Shown here: positions 44,795 through 55,719 of the stretch, one piece after another | How positions within the stretch are numbered: the first letter of the stretch is position 1 | Layout: each line of letters opens with the position of its first letter | From: Luzula sylvatica | Lineage: Eukaryota > Streptophyta > Magnoliopsida > Poales > Juncaceae | Reading direction: 5' to 3' | Length of the DNA stretch: 64,000 nucleotides | Assembly (NCBI GenBank): GCA_946800325.1 | Contig: OX326958.1 | Span: forward strand, 18,564,414 to 18,628,413 | The notes under the pieces: generated by a model | Databases searched by the model: none | What the model saw: only the letters and a program-made list of their open reading frames with translations | Told to the model about the DNA's origin: nothing | Position numbers and translations under genes: made by a program

Positions 44795-47700
44795 TCCCCC
44801 CTCAAGTAGAACGGGTATAGGATATACCGTTAACTTGTCTCGAAGCAATTTAAAACGAGGAGAAGAAAGTCCTTTTGTTAACACATCGGCAATTTGATCA
44901 TTTGTATGAAGGTACTTAACAATCAACCGCTTGTTAGCAACTAAGTCACGAACAAAATGAAAATCGATTTCAATATGCTTAGTGCGTGCATGAAACACGG
45001 GATTGTGAGTGAGGTAAGTGGCACCAATATTATCGCACCAAAGAGAAGGCGGAGCGGTTTGAGAAATGTGTAGCTCATGAAGAAGATATTGAAGCCATAT
45101 TACTTCCGAGGTCGCCATCGCTAGGCTACGGTACTCGGCTTCGGTACTTGAGCGCGAAACCGTGGGTTGTTTCTTTGATGACCAAGAAACAAGATTTGGA
45201 CCCAAGAAGATGCAATACCCCGTTGTGGACTTTCGATCATCGGGACAACCAGCCCAATCCGCATGGGTATATGCTTGGATATTGAGATTGGGGGAAGATC
45301 GAAAAAGGAGTCCATGCGTGAGGGTACCTTTGAGGTATCGGAGAATGCGTTTAACCGAAGCCCAATGGTCTTCGGTTGGAGTATGCATGAATTGCGATAC
45401 TTTATTAACCGCGAATGAGATCTCGGGTCTAGTAATGGTGGCATATTGGAGAGCCCCAACGGTGCTTCTATATAGTGTAGGATCAAGCATAGGCTCCCCT
45501 TTGTGTTTCGAAAGTTGTTCCCCCGCAATGATTGGAGAAGAGCATGGCTTGGCGCCTTCCATCTTGGACTTTTCAAGAAGTCCAAGAATGTACTGCGTTT
45601 GGGATAGGTGAACTCCTTGTCGAGTCGACTTCGCTTCGATTCCAAGAAAGAAGCTAACAGGGCCAAGATCTTTAAGTGAGAACTCCTTGTGAAGATCTTG
45701 AACTAAATCGTGAATGGAAGTTGGTTGATTTCCTGTAATAAGAATATCATCAACATATACAAGAATCACGGTTAGTTCTTGATCGGAAAAACGAATGAAT
45801 AAGGAAGTATCCGTTTTAGAGCTTGAAAACCCGAGAGAAAAGAGTGTGCATCGAAGTTTGTTGAACCACGCACGTGGTGCTTGTTTCAAACCATAGAGTG
45901 CTTTTGCAAGGTGCCACACATGATTCGGAAAAGAAGGATTTACAAACCCCGGTGGTTGTTGCATGTGCACGGTTTCCTCAAGATCGCCATTGAGAAAAGC
46001 ATTGTTGACGTCGAGTTGTCGAATGGGCCACCCTTTTGAGAGAGCAATCGAGAGAATAACTCGTATGGTAGTAGGTTTCACTACGGGACTAAAAGTCTCG
46101 GTGTAGTCAACCCCTTCTTCTTGGTGATAGCCTTTTGCTACCAAACGAGCTTTGTACCGTTGAACCGATCCATTCGAATTTCGTTTTATCTTAAAGACCC
46201 ATTTACACCCCACAACATTTTGGTTGCTCGAAGGCGGAACAAGTGACCACGTGTTATTTTGAATAAGTGCATTTATTTCCTCTTGCATCGCAACACGCCA
46301 TTTTGGATCTTTTTGAGCTTGAGAAAAACACGTTGGCTCGGATTCGTGAGACTTGAGATTTTCGGACACCGGATGCTTCGTTGAGGTGTAAACCTCATGG
46401 TCGGGAAAAACACGTGGTCGTCGAGTGTTATCTCTAGTGCGAGTCGTCATGGAGTGTGTCGAGGTAACAACTTCAGTTGAGGGCACATCATGCCGTTCGG
46501 AGGATTGAGACGAGGAAGAAAACCGAGGTAGTGAAGAATCCTGAAACACTTGAAGCTCGGTTAAGATACTTGAAGAAGGCAACTCACTTGTTTTGATTGA
46601 GGAGGACTCAAAAGGAAAATGAGTTTCATCAAAAATGACATGCCGGCTTATATATACCTTGTTAGTTGGTATATGAAGGCATTTATAGCCTTTGTAATTT
46701 GGTGTATAACCGAGAAAAACACATTGAATTGAACGAACCTCAAGTTTTTGTGAGTTGTAGGGACGCGTGTAAGGGAAACATAAGCATCCAAGAACTCGAA
46801 GGTGTTGATAGTCGGGTTCTTTTGTAAACAGAATTTGGTATGGAGAGGTCTTGGAATTCTTGTTGGGAACGCGATTGATGAGATAAACGACACTATAAAA
46901 AATATCGTCCCAATAGATAGTCGGAATCGATGCTTGAGCCATTGTCGAAAGAGAGAGCTCGACAATATGACGGTGCTTTCGTTCTGCGAGACCGTTTTGT
47001 TGTGGTGTGTGCGGACATGAGATACGAAAGTTTATTTCGGGAAATTGGCGATGTAGAGGTAAATACTCGGATCCACCATCGGTTTGAAGTGCCTTGATGG
47101 TGGTGGATAGTTGGTTCTCAACTTGTCGTTTGAAAAGTGAAAACACGGTCGCCACTTGATCCTTGGATTGAATGAAATAAATCCAAGTGTACCTAGAAAA
47201 ATCGTCAGTAAAATGGACAAAATACTTAGCCCCCGAATTTGACACGACTTGAGTTGGACCCCAAACATCGGAGTGGATTAGTTCAAGTGGTGTTGAAGAA
47301 TGAGAGAGACTCAAAGAAAAGGGCAATTTACATGACTTACCCATTTTACAAGCATTACAAAAACCAACTTTTTTTGTATTACAACTCAATTGATTATTCT
47401 TGACTAAACTTTTGACAAGATCAAAATTAACGTGACATAAACGTTGATGCCAAAGTGTTGCGGACACTCGTTCGCCCACAAGAGCCGACAAAACGGAAGA
47501 GGAAGGAGGGGGTCCAACTCGATAGAGACCATCTTGAAGAAAAGCTCGAAGGAGTACCTCATTGGTGCGGCGGTCCTTAACAAGACAACAAAGAGGATTA
47601 AATTCAAGGATTATATTATTGTCTTTTGAGAATTGAGAAATACTAATCAAGTTTTTGGTGATTCGAGGGACATGAAGTACATTCGAGAGTTTGAGATGAG

Positions 47701-48094
47701 AATTTTGAGAGATTAGAACGGTCTCACCAATATGTTTTATTTCGAGTCCACACCCATTACCAACTCGAATGCGATCTTTACCTTGATACGACATGTATGT
47801 GGAAAGATTATTGAGGTTGGATGTGAGATGATTGGACGCTCCCGAGTCCAAATACCACCCATCCGAGGATTGAGGCGATGAATTTTCAACGAGATTTGCT
47901 TGAGCACCCTTGAGAATTTTTTGAAGTTTGTAACATTCGTTGGCTTCATGATTTGGTTTACCACAAAATTGACATGTCTTTGAAGAGTTTGTCGAATTTG
48001 TGGATGTCATGTTGCGGTTATTCTTGCCATTTTTATTTTTGCCACCTCGATTATTGTTATTCTTGAACAATTGGGCTGCGAAAGCCTCACACAT
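44792..48094 (-). CDS. Copia-3 pol polyprotein, 1100 aa, intact
   Basis: One open frame with a CCHC knuckle ([14 protein letters not shown], 41-54), protease DSGASNH (83-89), the pre-integrase/integrase zinc region ([10 protein letters not shown], then CNACKMGK, about 214-253), integrase core ([40 protein letters not shown]), a serine-rich linker (495-550), RT ([38 protein letters not shown] with YVDD near 780-783) and RNase H ([46 protein letters not shown]). Its stop codon overlaps the first bases of the 3' LTR. All catalytic motifs looked intact. No capsid precedes it: only about 350 bp separates its start from the 5' LTR. Where gag would come from is unknown, perhaps a sister element. Confidence 0.95.
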   Translation of the reverse strand: MCEAFAAQLFKNNNNRGGKNKNGKNNRNMTSTNSTNSSKTCQFCGKPNHEANECYKLQKILKGAQANLVENSSPQSSDGWYLDSGASNHLTSNLNNLSTYMSYQGKDRIRVGNGCGLEIKHIGETVLISQNSHLKLSNVLHVPRITKNLISISQFSKDNNIILEFNPLCCLVKDRRTNEVLLRAFLQDGLYRVGPPPSSSVLSALVGERVSATLWHQRLCHVNFDLVKSLVKNNQLSCNTKKVGFCNACKMGKSCKLPFSLSLSHSSTPLELIHSDVWGPTQVVSNSGAKYFVHFTDDFSRYTWIYFIQSKDQVATVFSLFKRQVENQLSTTIKALQTDGGSEYLPLHRQFPEINFRISCPHTPQQNGLAERKHRHIVELSLSTMAQASIPTIYWDDIFYSVVYLINRVPNKNSKTSPYQILFTKEPDYQHLRVLGCLCFPYTRPYNSQKLEVRSIQCVFLGYTPNYKGYKCLHIPTNKVYISRHVIFDETHFPFESSSIKTSELPSSSILTELQVFQDSSLPRFSSSSQSSERHDVPSTEVVTSTHSMTTRTRDNTRRPRVFPDHEVYTSTKHPVSENLKSHESEPTCFSQAQKDPKWRVAMQEEINALIQNNTWSLVPPSSNQNVVGCKWVFKIKRNSNGSVQRYKARLVAKGYHQEEGVDYTETFSPVVKPTTIRVILSIALSKGWPIRQLDVNNAFLNGDLEETVHMQQPPGFVNPSFPNHVWHLAKALYGLKQAPRAWFNKLRCTLFSLGFSSSKTDTSLFIRFSDQELTVILVYVDDILITGNQPTSIHDLVQDLHKEFSLKDLGPVSFFLGIEAKSTRQGVHLSQTQYILGLLEKSKMEGAKPCSSPIIAGEQLSKHKGEPMLDPTLYRSTVGALQYATITRPEISFAVNKVSQFMHTPTEDHWASVKRILRYLKGTLTHGLLFRSSPNLNIQAYTHADWAGCPDDRKSTTGYCIFLGPNLVSWSSKKQPTVSRSSTEAEYRSLAMATSEVIWLQYLLHELHISQTAPPSLWCDNIGATYLTHNPVFHARTKHIEIDFHFVRDLVANKRLIVKYLHTNDQIADVLTKGLSSPRFKLLRDKLTVYPIPVLLEGG

Positions 48095-48455
48095 GGGCTT
48101 AAAAACATTTCTGGGCCAGAAACCGAGCCCATAGAGACCTGCTGAGAAGGCTGTCCTTGACTGGAATTGGCAGTGGGCTGAGGAGGCAAGTGAGAACTGG
48201 GCTGAGCAATAGAGCCCATTGCTTGTAATAGCCCATTGACATTAAATGGAGAGGGTGAGGCATTGCTTGTACTGGAGAGGTGCGAGGCTGAGGAGAGAGA
48301 AGGGGAGAAGGAATCGGCAATTCAGGCTTGAGGAATCGGCAATTCTGAAATTCTTGAGGATCTCTCTGTGATGGCTTCAAGACTTCTTGAATAATCTCTG
48401 AGGCAAGTATTCTTGACTATTTCTTGAACTCAAAGTAAATGGAACACTGATACCA
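48095..48455 (-). other. Copia-3 leader with rudimentary gag region and primer site
   Basis: From the primer-binding site (complement of 48445-48455) to the pol start. Short overlapping minus-strand frames (48099-48380, 48007-48219) contain proline/glutamine-rich peptides but no UBN2 capsid domain. The usual Copia gag of about 250-300 residues is therefore missing, pointing to an internal deletion in this copy or its parent. Confidence 0.7.
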
Positions 48456-48641
48456 TAATAGAGTTGAAACAAGATGTAAATAGAATAATCTTGTTTATAT
48501 TTTTGATAATTACATAGTACAATATAGGGTTGTATTTATAGTAACAAACCCGTACCTAATCCTACCTAATCTCTACCTAACTCTACCTAACTCATACATA
48601 ATCATGCCTTAATCATATGTGTCACATGATACATTCTATTA
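48456..48641 (-). repeat. 5' LTR of Copia-3 (186 bp)
   Basis: Same ends and length as the 3' LTR. Differs at GTAAATAGAATA versus GTAAATTGAATA and GATACATTC versus GATATATTC. Followed on the right by the target copy CATGC and the remaining NLR fragment. Confidence 0.93.
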
Positions 48642-48781
48642 CATGCAGATGGGGAAACCAATTTTTGGTCTTGCAAATTCAAAATAAAGGAACTCTCATA
48701 ATTCAGGACATTTTACAATTGTTAGTTTTTTCAAGCAAGGAAATGGTTGGTCCCTCTCCACTTCTCCAACTTGGGCATATC
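48642..48781 (-). pseudogene. NLR unit C LRR pseudogene, 5' remnant
   Basis: GATGGGGAAACCAATTTTTG, then AATTCAGGACA, CAATTGTTAGTTTTTTCAA and CCTCTCCACTTCTCCAACTT match 19560-19722 of the intact NLR, with small deletions. Homology ends abruptly at CTTGGGCATAT (48781). Confidence 0.85.
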
Positions 48782-48899
48782 GTATACCGCATTCGTATTC
48801 GTATTCGAAATCGGATATTGAATACCGTATCCGAAATCGAATATCAGATATTGTATCCGTATTAGTGATCTTTTTTGAACACTACTATATAGGATATAT
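48782..48899. repeat. Short GTATCCGTATTCG-type repeat
   Basis: Degenerate direct and inverted copies of GTATTCG, GAAATCG and GGATATTG fill about 90 bp. It resembles in style, but not in exact words, the MITE at 49457-49924. Origin not determined. Confidence 0.4.
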
Positions 48900-48933
<34 letters not shown>

Positions 48934-49003
48934 TATATAGAAATTATTAATAATAATAACAACAACAACAATAATAATAATAATAATAATATTAATAATA
49001 ATG

Positions 49004-49067
<64 letters not shown>

Positions 49068-49098
49068 GTGATGATGATGTATTTAGCAGTTATTAATT

Positions 49099-49161
<63 letters not shown>

Positions 49162-49276
49162 CATTTATAAATTACTAATAGTAATAGTGATGTATTTAGC
49201 AATTATTATTATTAATAATAATAAGTGATAATAATTGTAATAAGAAATAATTATTGTAATAATAATGTATTTAAAA

Positions 49277-49325
<49 letters not shown>
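48900..49325. repeat. (AAT)n microsatellite tract
   Basis: Long runs of AAT/ATA triplets, interrupted by ATGTATATAG, AACAACAAC and TGATGATGTATTTAGC words, the latter repeated three times. The asparagine- or isoleucine-run ORFs here (48865-49071, 49271-49477) are translations of the repeat, not genes. Confidence 0.95.
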
Positions 49326-49328
<3 letters not shown>

Positions 49329-49329
49329 T

Positions 49330-50028
49330 ATTTATCAATTTCTTTTAAAATATGGTGGCGTAGATATATGTGGCAATATTCAAGAATAGAGATAAACATA
49401 ACAGTTGATTTCGAAATTTGACCTTGTGTTGTCATGAAGTGGCAAAGCAAATCTTCTATGTTGCGCGGATACTTCAAAAATCAAGCCGTATCGTATCGGA
49501 TGCCGTATCGGATACCGATACTCGTCGGATACTCGTCGGATACGTATCGGATACTCCACGTGGCGTATCCGAATATTTTATTTCAAAATAATAGCGGATA
49601 CTTCTCGGATACTTCCGGATACTTGTCGGATACTTCTAACCTATACACAAATGTACTTGAAAAATAAAAATAAAAATTTGAAATCGAAATAAATGAGTAA
49701 TACATATAAATAAATAACCAAACAAAATAAACATTTACTTAATAAGGAGTTATTTCTGTTAAAACAAACCTTTAAAATATTTTATGTCAAATGTATACTA
49801 TATAAAATATTAAATAAATAAATTATAATTAATAAAATAATAAAATATTATATATAATGGCCGTATTGTATCCTATGTATTTTTGAAAACTGCCGTATTG
49901 CCGTATCCGTATCCGTGCAACATAGCAAATCTTCCATTAATTAACTAACATTTACTGATTTGATGTTTGTTATATTGTTGCACTGCTTTTTCAACTCGTC
50001 ACTACAGCCATCGATAGAGAGTGATTCC
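49330..50028 (-). repeat. NLR unit D: near-identical duplicate of unit C 3' end, split by a MITE
   Basis: Outside the MITE this matches 43325-43535 almost base for base (ATGGTGGCGTAGATATATGT, CAAGAATAGAGATAAACATA, CTCGTCACTRCAGCCATCGA), including the last codons of the LRR fragment. It ends abruptly after GAGAGTGATTCC at 50028. The near identity suggests a recent local duplication. Confidence 0.85.
49457..49924. mobile_element. 468-bp MULE-type MITE
   Basis: Ends TATGTTGCGCGGATAC and the inverted GTATCCGTGCAACATA, flanked by a 10-bp (or 9-bp) duplication GCAAATCTTC (49447-49456 and 49925-49934). The unit C copy has the single site GCAAATCTTCCATTAATTAA, giving a clean empty site. The left part is a run of CGGATACTYSTCGGATAC-like repeats and the core is AT-rich and non-coding. 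Confidence 0.88.
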
Positions 50029-50590
50029 AAATATCTCTTACATATTTACTCTTCTAAAAATCCAAATATCATATTTATCTTTTTAAAATTAAAAATATCA
50101 TATTCCCAAATAATATAACAGTTTAATCTCATATATAACAATATAAAACACAAACAATACATCAGTAAAATTCCAAAATATAAATATTCTACCAATCGTA
50201 AATGGCAAAAAAAAAATGTAAAAAATATATTTTAATTGAAAAAATATAACCATAACTAAAAATACTATTAATTTATAGGACATAATTTTTTTTTTTTGTC
50301 GAGTGAGCCAAGGTACGTATGGTATTTTTATTATTGAGAAGGTAAATATGATATTTTTATTTTTTACATGAATAAATATGATATTTCGGATTATTTAGAA
50401 GCATAAATATGCAAAAGGCACAATGATAGTTTTTAAATGTTGACCGTTAAAACTTAACGCAAAAATTGGATGGTTTTGGGCAAATATGATGTTTTATATT
50501 TATGAAAGATAAATATAATATTTTAATTTTAAAAATGATAAATATGTAATTTTAAGTTAAGAAAAAATATGTAAATCCCCCAATAAAATA
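50029..50590. repeat. Probable inverted-repeat element
   Basis: The left side (TTACATATTTACTCTTCTAA, AATATCATATTTATCTTTTT) is mirrored by the complement of the right side (TTTACATATTTTTTCTTAA, ACATATTTATCATTTTT). Repeated AATATGATATTT words fill both arms. Boundaries and target duplication are uncertain because of AT richness. No gene. Confidence 0.45.
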
Positions 50591-51044
50591 AGCCATGGTA
50601 AACAACTCACTAATTATTACTTTGGAAATTTTTTGAACAGAGAAAATATAAGTTTGGGAATTGTCAAAATAGACAACAAAATTTAAAAATTACTAAACTA
50701 ACACCCTCGACTTATCAAAAGTCGAGAGAATGTGTGATTATCTTCTTAATATTCTTTAGCAGCCAAAGCAACTAATTGTACTTGAGAGCAAGGCAGTCAA
50801 CTTTTTAGTGAGTCATAATAGAATATTTGAGATTAAAGGGTGGCATGCGAATATATTGTAACCCAAATAAAATATACTTGTAAGATAATGATATTATAGT
50901 TCTTGGTCAATTATTTTGTTTAGTATGGAATTGAATATTAAACTAGAAAAACTCAATTAATGATTTAGTTCGGGCCGCGAGTCCTTCGATTTCGAATCAT
51001 CCGATTCGGATTGTTTCGGGTCGAAACTCTAATTTTCCAGAAAC
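50591..51044. other. AT-rich intergenic, nothing recognised
   Basis: Only a small perfect hairpin CTCGACTTATCAAAAGTCGAG at about 50707-50727 and the AT-rich composition are notable. No coding frame. Confidence 0.4.
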
Positions 51045-51260
51045 TACTCAAAAATCGAAACGGAACCGAATGATTCGAAAATCAAAATGATCCGGAACCG
51101 AATGACCCGCAAATCGAAACATCCGTAACCGAACAATCCGAAAATCAAAATGATTCGGGAACCGAACGATCTGAAACGATCGAAAATTGATTGATTCGCA
51201 AACCAAACAACTAGCGGCTCGAAGCATACCGAGATAATCCGAACCCGAAATTGTCCGGCT
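51045..51260. repeat. Degenerate minisatellite (GAACCGAATGATYCGAAAATC type)
   Basis: About seven irregular units of 25-32 bp built on AATCGAAACGGAACCGAATGA and AACCGAACRATCYGAAAATC lie in direct tandem, with mirrored CGATTC words upstream (50975-51020). The minus-strand ORF at 51048-51278 repeats an NHFDFRIVRF peptide and is a translation of the repeat. Confidence 0.8.
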
Positions 51261-51553
51261 CACTCGCAGGATTTCCACCGTACATACATAAATGCAATCT
51301 TATGATTCAAATAACAATTTCATTTGACTAAGTGCATAGTTTGTCTAGTTTATTATTATGTAATCTCAAACAAAAAATATTAATTGGCCAATGAAGTATA
51401 ATTTCATTATTTTACAAATTGATACATATATTGTTTTATTTAGATTCACATGCCACCTTTTAATATTAATATCATCATTTTCATTTCAGTATACGGTTAT
51501 ACCTTTTGATTTTTTAAGGTAGACTTTACTTTTAATAGTAACTAGGATAATAC

Positions 51554-51569
51554 CCGCGCTACGCTGCGG
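51554..51569 (-). other. Helitron 3' terminal hairpin
   Basis: Stem CCGC/GCGG with an 8-base loop on the minus strand, 8 bases before CTAG. The GCGTAGCGCG core is shared with the plus-strand terminus at 63636-63653. Confidence 0.75.
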
Positions 51570-52132
51570 ATATTGTAATATCCTTACTAATTTCTTCAAA
51601 ACATCATTATGGATAATAAAATCAAATTATCATATAATGAATCATACATTTCTGATGTTGTTGCAACGTCTAATCCATATCCGATGTTGTTGCAATTTAT
51701 AATCCATATTTTTCTTACTTCTAATATTCAGTTGTATAAAATATAGTTCAAAACTTGGACATTCATAATAAGACTTATAGTCATATAATTTACATGAAAA
51801 ATAAAAGTTGAAAATATTTTTGAAATACAACTATAGGCAATTTGATTCACAATATATTTTCGAAGACAATAGTTCATACCAATTAGATATGCCCAGTGGC
51901 TTTTAGGTCTTGTGTACTCCATCTTTAAATCAATAAATTTCAAATAAAGAAATAAGAACATGTTTCTTAATATTAAAACTATTTAGTATGTTTAGAAATG
52001 AATAAAAATAGTATATGCTGATGATAATCATTGCCAGTTTAAATTTAACTGCATTAGTAATTCGATCTTAAAAACAAAAAATATCAATTATCAATTGGTG
52101 TTGAAGCGTTTATGTCCCCTGTTTCAAGGTGA

Positions 52133-52760
52133 TCATCTGATACTAATGTTGCTATGGTCGATTATTTTGCTTGATATTACAGAAAACAAATCAAGTTGTT
52201 GCTTAACAATACAAAGTAAAAGAGATATTTTACTTTTCGAATTGTAGAAAGTTCTTTTGTATTGACAAACATGAATTGTAAAATTAGATTTTGAGGCATA
52301 ATAATGTAAAAACTTTTCAAAGATTTCTCCTACCAAGACCCGGTATTTTATTTCTTTATTTGAAGATAAATTGCCTCGTTGGCTGAACCCTCGTGCATGG
52401 CCAAGGCCAACCGAAATCCGTTCCAAACTTTTCTTGTATAGATTTCCCGATATGTGCATAATGCCATAAACTGCACCCTTATCTACACAAACACGCCCTT
52501 CAAAAACAAACATAACAGAAAGTTACGAACCAAAATAAATATTTTTTGAGTTATTTAAAAAGGAGTAAGTAATATGAATGTATTATTTTAGTGATGAGCT
52601 TTTCTGACCTTCGTGGGGAAAGGAATGCCATCCGACCTGTCGTTGTTGAAGAAAAGAGCAGCAACTGCGGAAGTGGGAGCGAGACTATTTGTCGCAAAAG
52701 TTTTATCGGCCCAGGATACGTTATACCACTATTTGTGTGGCTCTTGCATTGCCCTGTCAC
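52133..52760 (-). pseudogene. Possible captured gene fragments in the Helitron, unrecognised
   Basis: Two minus-strand frames, 52551-52760 and 52133-52513 (126 aa, including ERISVGLGHARGFSQRGNLS and KYRVLVGEIFEKFLHYYA). Codon-like composition differs from the AT-rich surroundings around 52590-52760. I do not recognise either product and cannot join them with confidence to the exons at 53510-54845. They may be non-coding Helitron filler. Confidence 0.25.
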
Positions 52761-53509
52761 TACACCATTTAGTCATAATAAATTCGTTTACCTCAACACC
52801 TTCATCTGTCAAAAATAATACATAATTAAATATTAGAAAAAGTCCATAATACTGTAATACTAATAATTATTATTATTGTTATATAAAAATAGAAAATTTG
52901 CAAAAAGAAAAGATGGGTTTGTAAGAAATTGGAAATTTTGAATAATGTAGGGTTTTTTTTGCAATTTTCTCCATATAAAATTTAAGTACTAATTAACCTT
53001 TTCGGTGCGGGTATATCTTCAGCTTCTAAGCTAGTAGTGGTATTCATTGCAGAAAAGACCAAAATTTGAAGCAAATGGTTCTGCGTAGTATCTGTAATTA
53101 TATCAATGATCTAAATACCTAAAATAAAATAAACCAAGATATAAATATGATAGAAATCCAATAATACAAACTAAGTTTTAATGAAAGTAAAAAAATAATA
53201 ATAATGGAACGTACCAGCCTCGGCCTTCCGTACAATTTTTTTTGAAGAATATAAATTGCACCTTTCGTATATATTGTCTCGAGTCTCGCCTAAAGAGGCT
53301 CAATTACGAGATTAAAATATTGAAGAACCAATCAATTCTCAACCAATTCCTTCTCCCAAATAATGATCAATCCTATCAAAAAAAATAAATTTAGTTCCAT
53401 CTTTTTACCATTATCCAATAATGCAGGGGCCTTTCTGCATTTTAAGTATAATGCCGGGGCTTTTTGAAGATTTAAGTAGAAACTTAAAGAGTTGATCTTG
53501 GACGAGGTA

Positions 53510-54845
53510 TTACTTTGAACCGCATGTCAAAGCTGTCGATGACTCATCATCCCTTCCAAATGACTTTCCGACGATCACTCTTATCCAACCATTTGATGAC
53601 GTGGAAGACAGATTGGATTTGGCACACTTCGCCCCATCAAGAAATATATTCAGCGGTATCGAGGGGTAAAATAGCTTGTTCGAAACCCTATCACCCTGCA
53701 AAATTGACAAAATGAAAATGAATAAATGCTTTTTAAAAATAAAAAATTGTGTAAAAACTTTAAAATACTTGTATTGTTTGAGTTCTTTGTCCATCTCAGC
53801 AAAAAGATCCGGCACTTTGTGCTGTCCAGATTGATAAAAGCATGTCTTTAGAAGCTCTTCATTTCCTCATTGCAATTCTCCCTAAAAAACAAAAAAACGT
53901 TATAAGAATTATAAGTATAATTTATGATCATGAAACTGAATAAAAATTAAAAAGAGAAGATACATTTTTACAATTACATATGATTGTCCACAAAGTGACA
54001 AAATAACATTTTTGTCAATGTATGCTAATTGTTCGATGTAAATTTCCAAGAGATTTGAGCATGTACTTTAACATGAACAAAAGATTATCAAAGAGAGAAT
54101 TGAAAAACGGATTAGTCTATAAAACAATAAAAATGACACAGCCCTTAGAATTGGAATTCGATCTTAAGAACATAAATCACCCTAATATCACTGAAATATC
54201 ATATTTAAATATGCTTTTTACATGTAAAACAAATTAAGCATGAATGAGTAAAAATGAAGAAATACTATAGATAGATGTGCGTCATGAGACCTTCAACAAT
54301 CATTATTATGGGACCTATGACCTTAATAAAATTGAATCATCTTTTTAATAAAAATCTTGTTATTGACATTTCATCGAACATGTAACTTGCACCGGAAAAA
54401 AACAAACTGAAATAGATACACTTTTCAAGATTCTAATATCGTAGTAAACAACTTCATTTGAAAAATTCCAAATAAACGCAAACACAAGATGATAACAAGG
54501 AAAGGCAAAAAAGAAAATAAAAATCAGAGTTATTACGTAATTACCATGAATTTCAGCACCTCTCTTGTTGGTCTTCACTGACCATGATAAGATAACTCCA
54601 GCAGTTACTGGAGGAGAAAAATGGATTTGGTAATTCAAATAAACATGTGAAGGCTTCATTGGACGACCTTGGTGCTTTCGGTGAATTTTGAAATCATACC
54701 AAACATCTCCATGGCGAAAGAGGAAGTGACACACAACATGGGAGTACCTTGAATCTCGTACATAATTCATCTGTGGTCTTTTCTTCAATTGTGTGGATTC
54801 GAGAGGATCTAGAGGTGGAGAAGAGGAACCAGGGTAGTGAGCCAA
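53510..54845 (-). pseudogene. Captured or decayed multi-exon gene, unrecognised
   Basis: Exon-like blocks on the minus strand. 54845-54545 starts with Met (MAHYPGSSSPPLDPLESTQL, later HGDVWYDFKIHRKHQGRP and VKTNKRGAEIHG) and ends at a GT donor. 53880-53769 follows an AG and contains LLKTCFYQSGQHKVPDLFAE and MDKELKQYK. 53695-53510 follows CAG and contains GDRVSNKLFYPSIPLNIFLD and RVIVGKSFGRDD. The joins are not phase-consistent, and block 2 has an in-frame TGA, so this is a broken copy. The upstream sequence (54846-54970) is purine-rich, like a 5' UTR. Family unknown. The orientation agrees with the Helitron's own strand. Confidence 0.4.
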
Positions 54846-55141
54846 TTTTTTTCAGCGAGTTGTCTCGTACGAAGTTCTTTCTTCAATTTTATTGGTGATT
54901 GAATGGGGTACGGGAGGGGAAGAGACACGGGGAACAAAGGGGAAAATAGGAAGAGACAAAGACAAAGTGAAGAAGTGGATTTTGTGAGTCGCGTCGGCTG
55001 AATAAATATTTTGGTGAAGAGGTGATTTTTATTGATTTTTATCGAAGTTTAATTAATGCAATTGGAGTGAAATGATGACGTGGCCAATTTTGATTGTAAA
55101 TAATTGTTTGTAAAATATAATAGTAGGATTAATTTTGATTG

Positions 55142-55388
55142 TGTTATGAATATAATAATATGGATGTCAAGCAACAAATCTTGTGAAGATGGAGACATTA
55201 ATTATAGGATATTTGATATTGTATTATTTCCATGTATTGTAGCGTTTTATATGGCAAGAGGTTTCTTGACCTGCACTCACCCTCTCCTATATAAAGGAGG
55301 GTAGTGGTTATTGTATTTTTCCAACTCATTCAATAAGAAACTTTGTCTCCTCTCATTCTCTCTTTTGTTTGTTCTTTATTTTATAACA
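55142..55388 (+). repeat. 5' LTR of the non-coding Copia-like element
   Basis: 247 bp. Contains CTATATAAAGGAGGG (TATA box, about 55289-55296) followed by a CT-rich stretch, so transcription probably starts near 55315-55330. CGTTATCAGCACGAG follows the LTR directly and is the likely primer-binding region, though it is not the standard TGGTATCAGAGC. Confidence 0.88.
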
Positions 55389-55719
55389 CGTTATCAGCAC
55401 GAGACTCTAGCCATTTGAGATCTTTCAATCACACGACGTTCTTGATACCTCGGTGGAAGCACGAAGTTCTTACCAACCGAGAGATCAAAATTTAAATCAC
55501 GGCGTCTCAATATCTTTCGGTTTTGATTTCTAATCAAAGGTATGTAAAAGTAATATTGCTTTTGAAATATCCTTTTAATCTATAATAGTCTTTATTTACT
55601 TTATTTAATTCGTGAAGTTACTGTTCTTTTCTTGTGTAATATTAAACTTCACATTTGATATTATTGTAATAGTCTTAAATTATTAATCTGGACAAACACA
55701 ATATAGTATATTCGATAAC

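Larger units (their letters stand above)
44609..48641 (-). mobile_element. Copia-3: young LTR retrotransposon with TA..TA termini
   Basis: 4033 bp with 186-bp LTRs (44609-44794 and 48456-48641) flanked by the 5-bp duplication CATGC (44604-44608 and 48642-48646). The uninterrupted NLR sequence at about 19554-19566 (GATCATGCAGATGG) confirms the boundaries. LTRs begin TAATAG and end CTATTA rather than TG..CA. They differ at two positions by eye. Primer site TGGTATCAGTG (complement of 48445-48455) follows the 5' LTR directly. The polypurine tract CTTGAGGGGGGA overlaps the end of pol. The RE1-like pol is intact, but gag is nearly absent. Confidence 0.95.
51542..55128 (-). mobile_element. Helitron carrying gene-like fragments
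   Basis: Read on the minus strand, the element begins TCCTACTATTATATTTTAC (55128) and ends with hairpin CCGC-AGCGTAGC-GCGG (51554-51569), 8 bases, then CTAG (51542-51545). It is flanked by A on the 5' side and T on the 3' side, with no target duplication, as Helitrons insert between A and T. A matching 3' end (hairpin + TATTCTC + CTAG) occurs in the opposite direction at 63636-63664, supporting a real family. No RepHel frame is seen, so it is non-autonomous. It contains spliced-looking sequence at 53510-54845 and other frames at 52133-52760. The 5' terminus also occurs at 61080-61116, so the exact 5' end is uncertain. Confidence 0.7.

Noticed and set aside
48865..49477. ORFs encoding poly-asparagine or poly-isoleucine peptides
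   Set aside because: They are translations of the (AAT)n microsatellite and have no other sequence features.
51048..51278. 76-aa ORF with repeated NHFDFRIVRF-like peptide
   Set aside because: Produced by the degenerate minisatellite on the opposite strand; no start context or conserved domain.
52591..52825. Plus-strand ORFs of 70-75 aa in the Helitron
   Set aside because: Two overlapping frames over the same GC-richer stretch, with no recognised feature; the minus strand is equally open.
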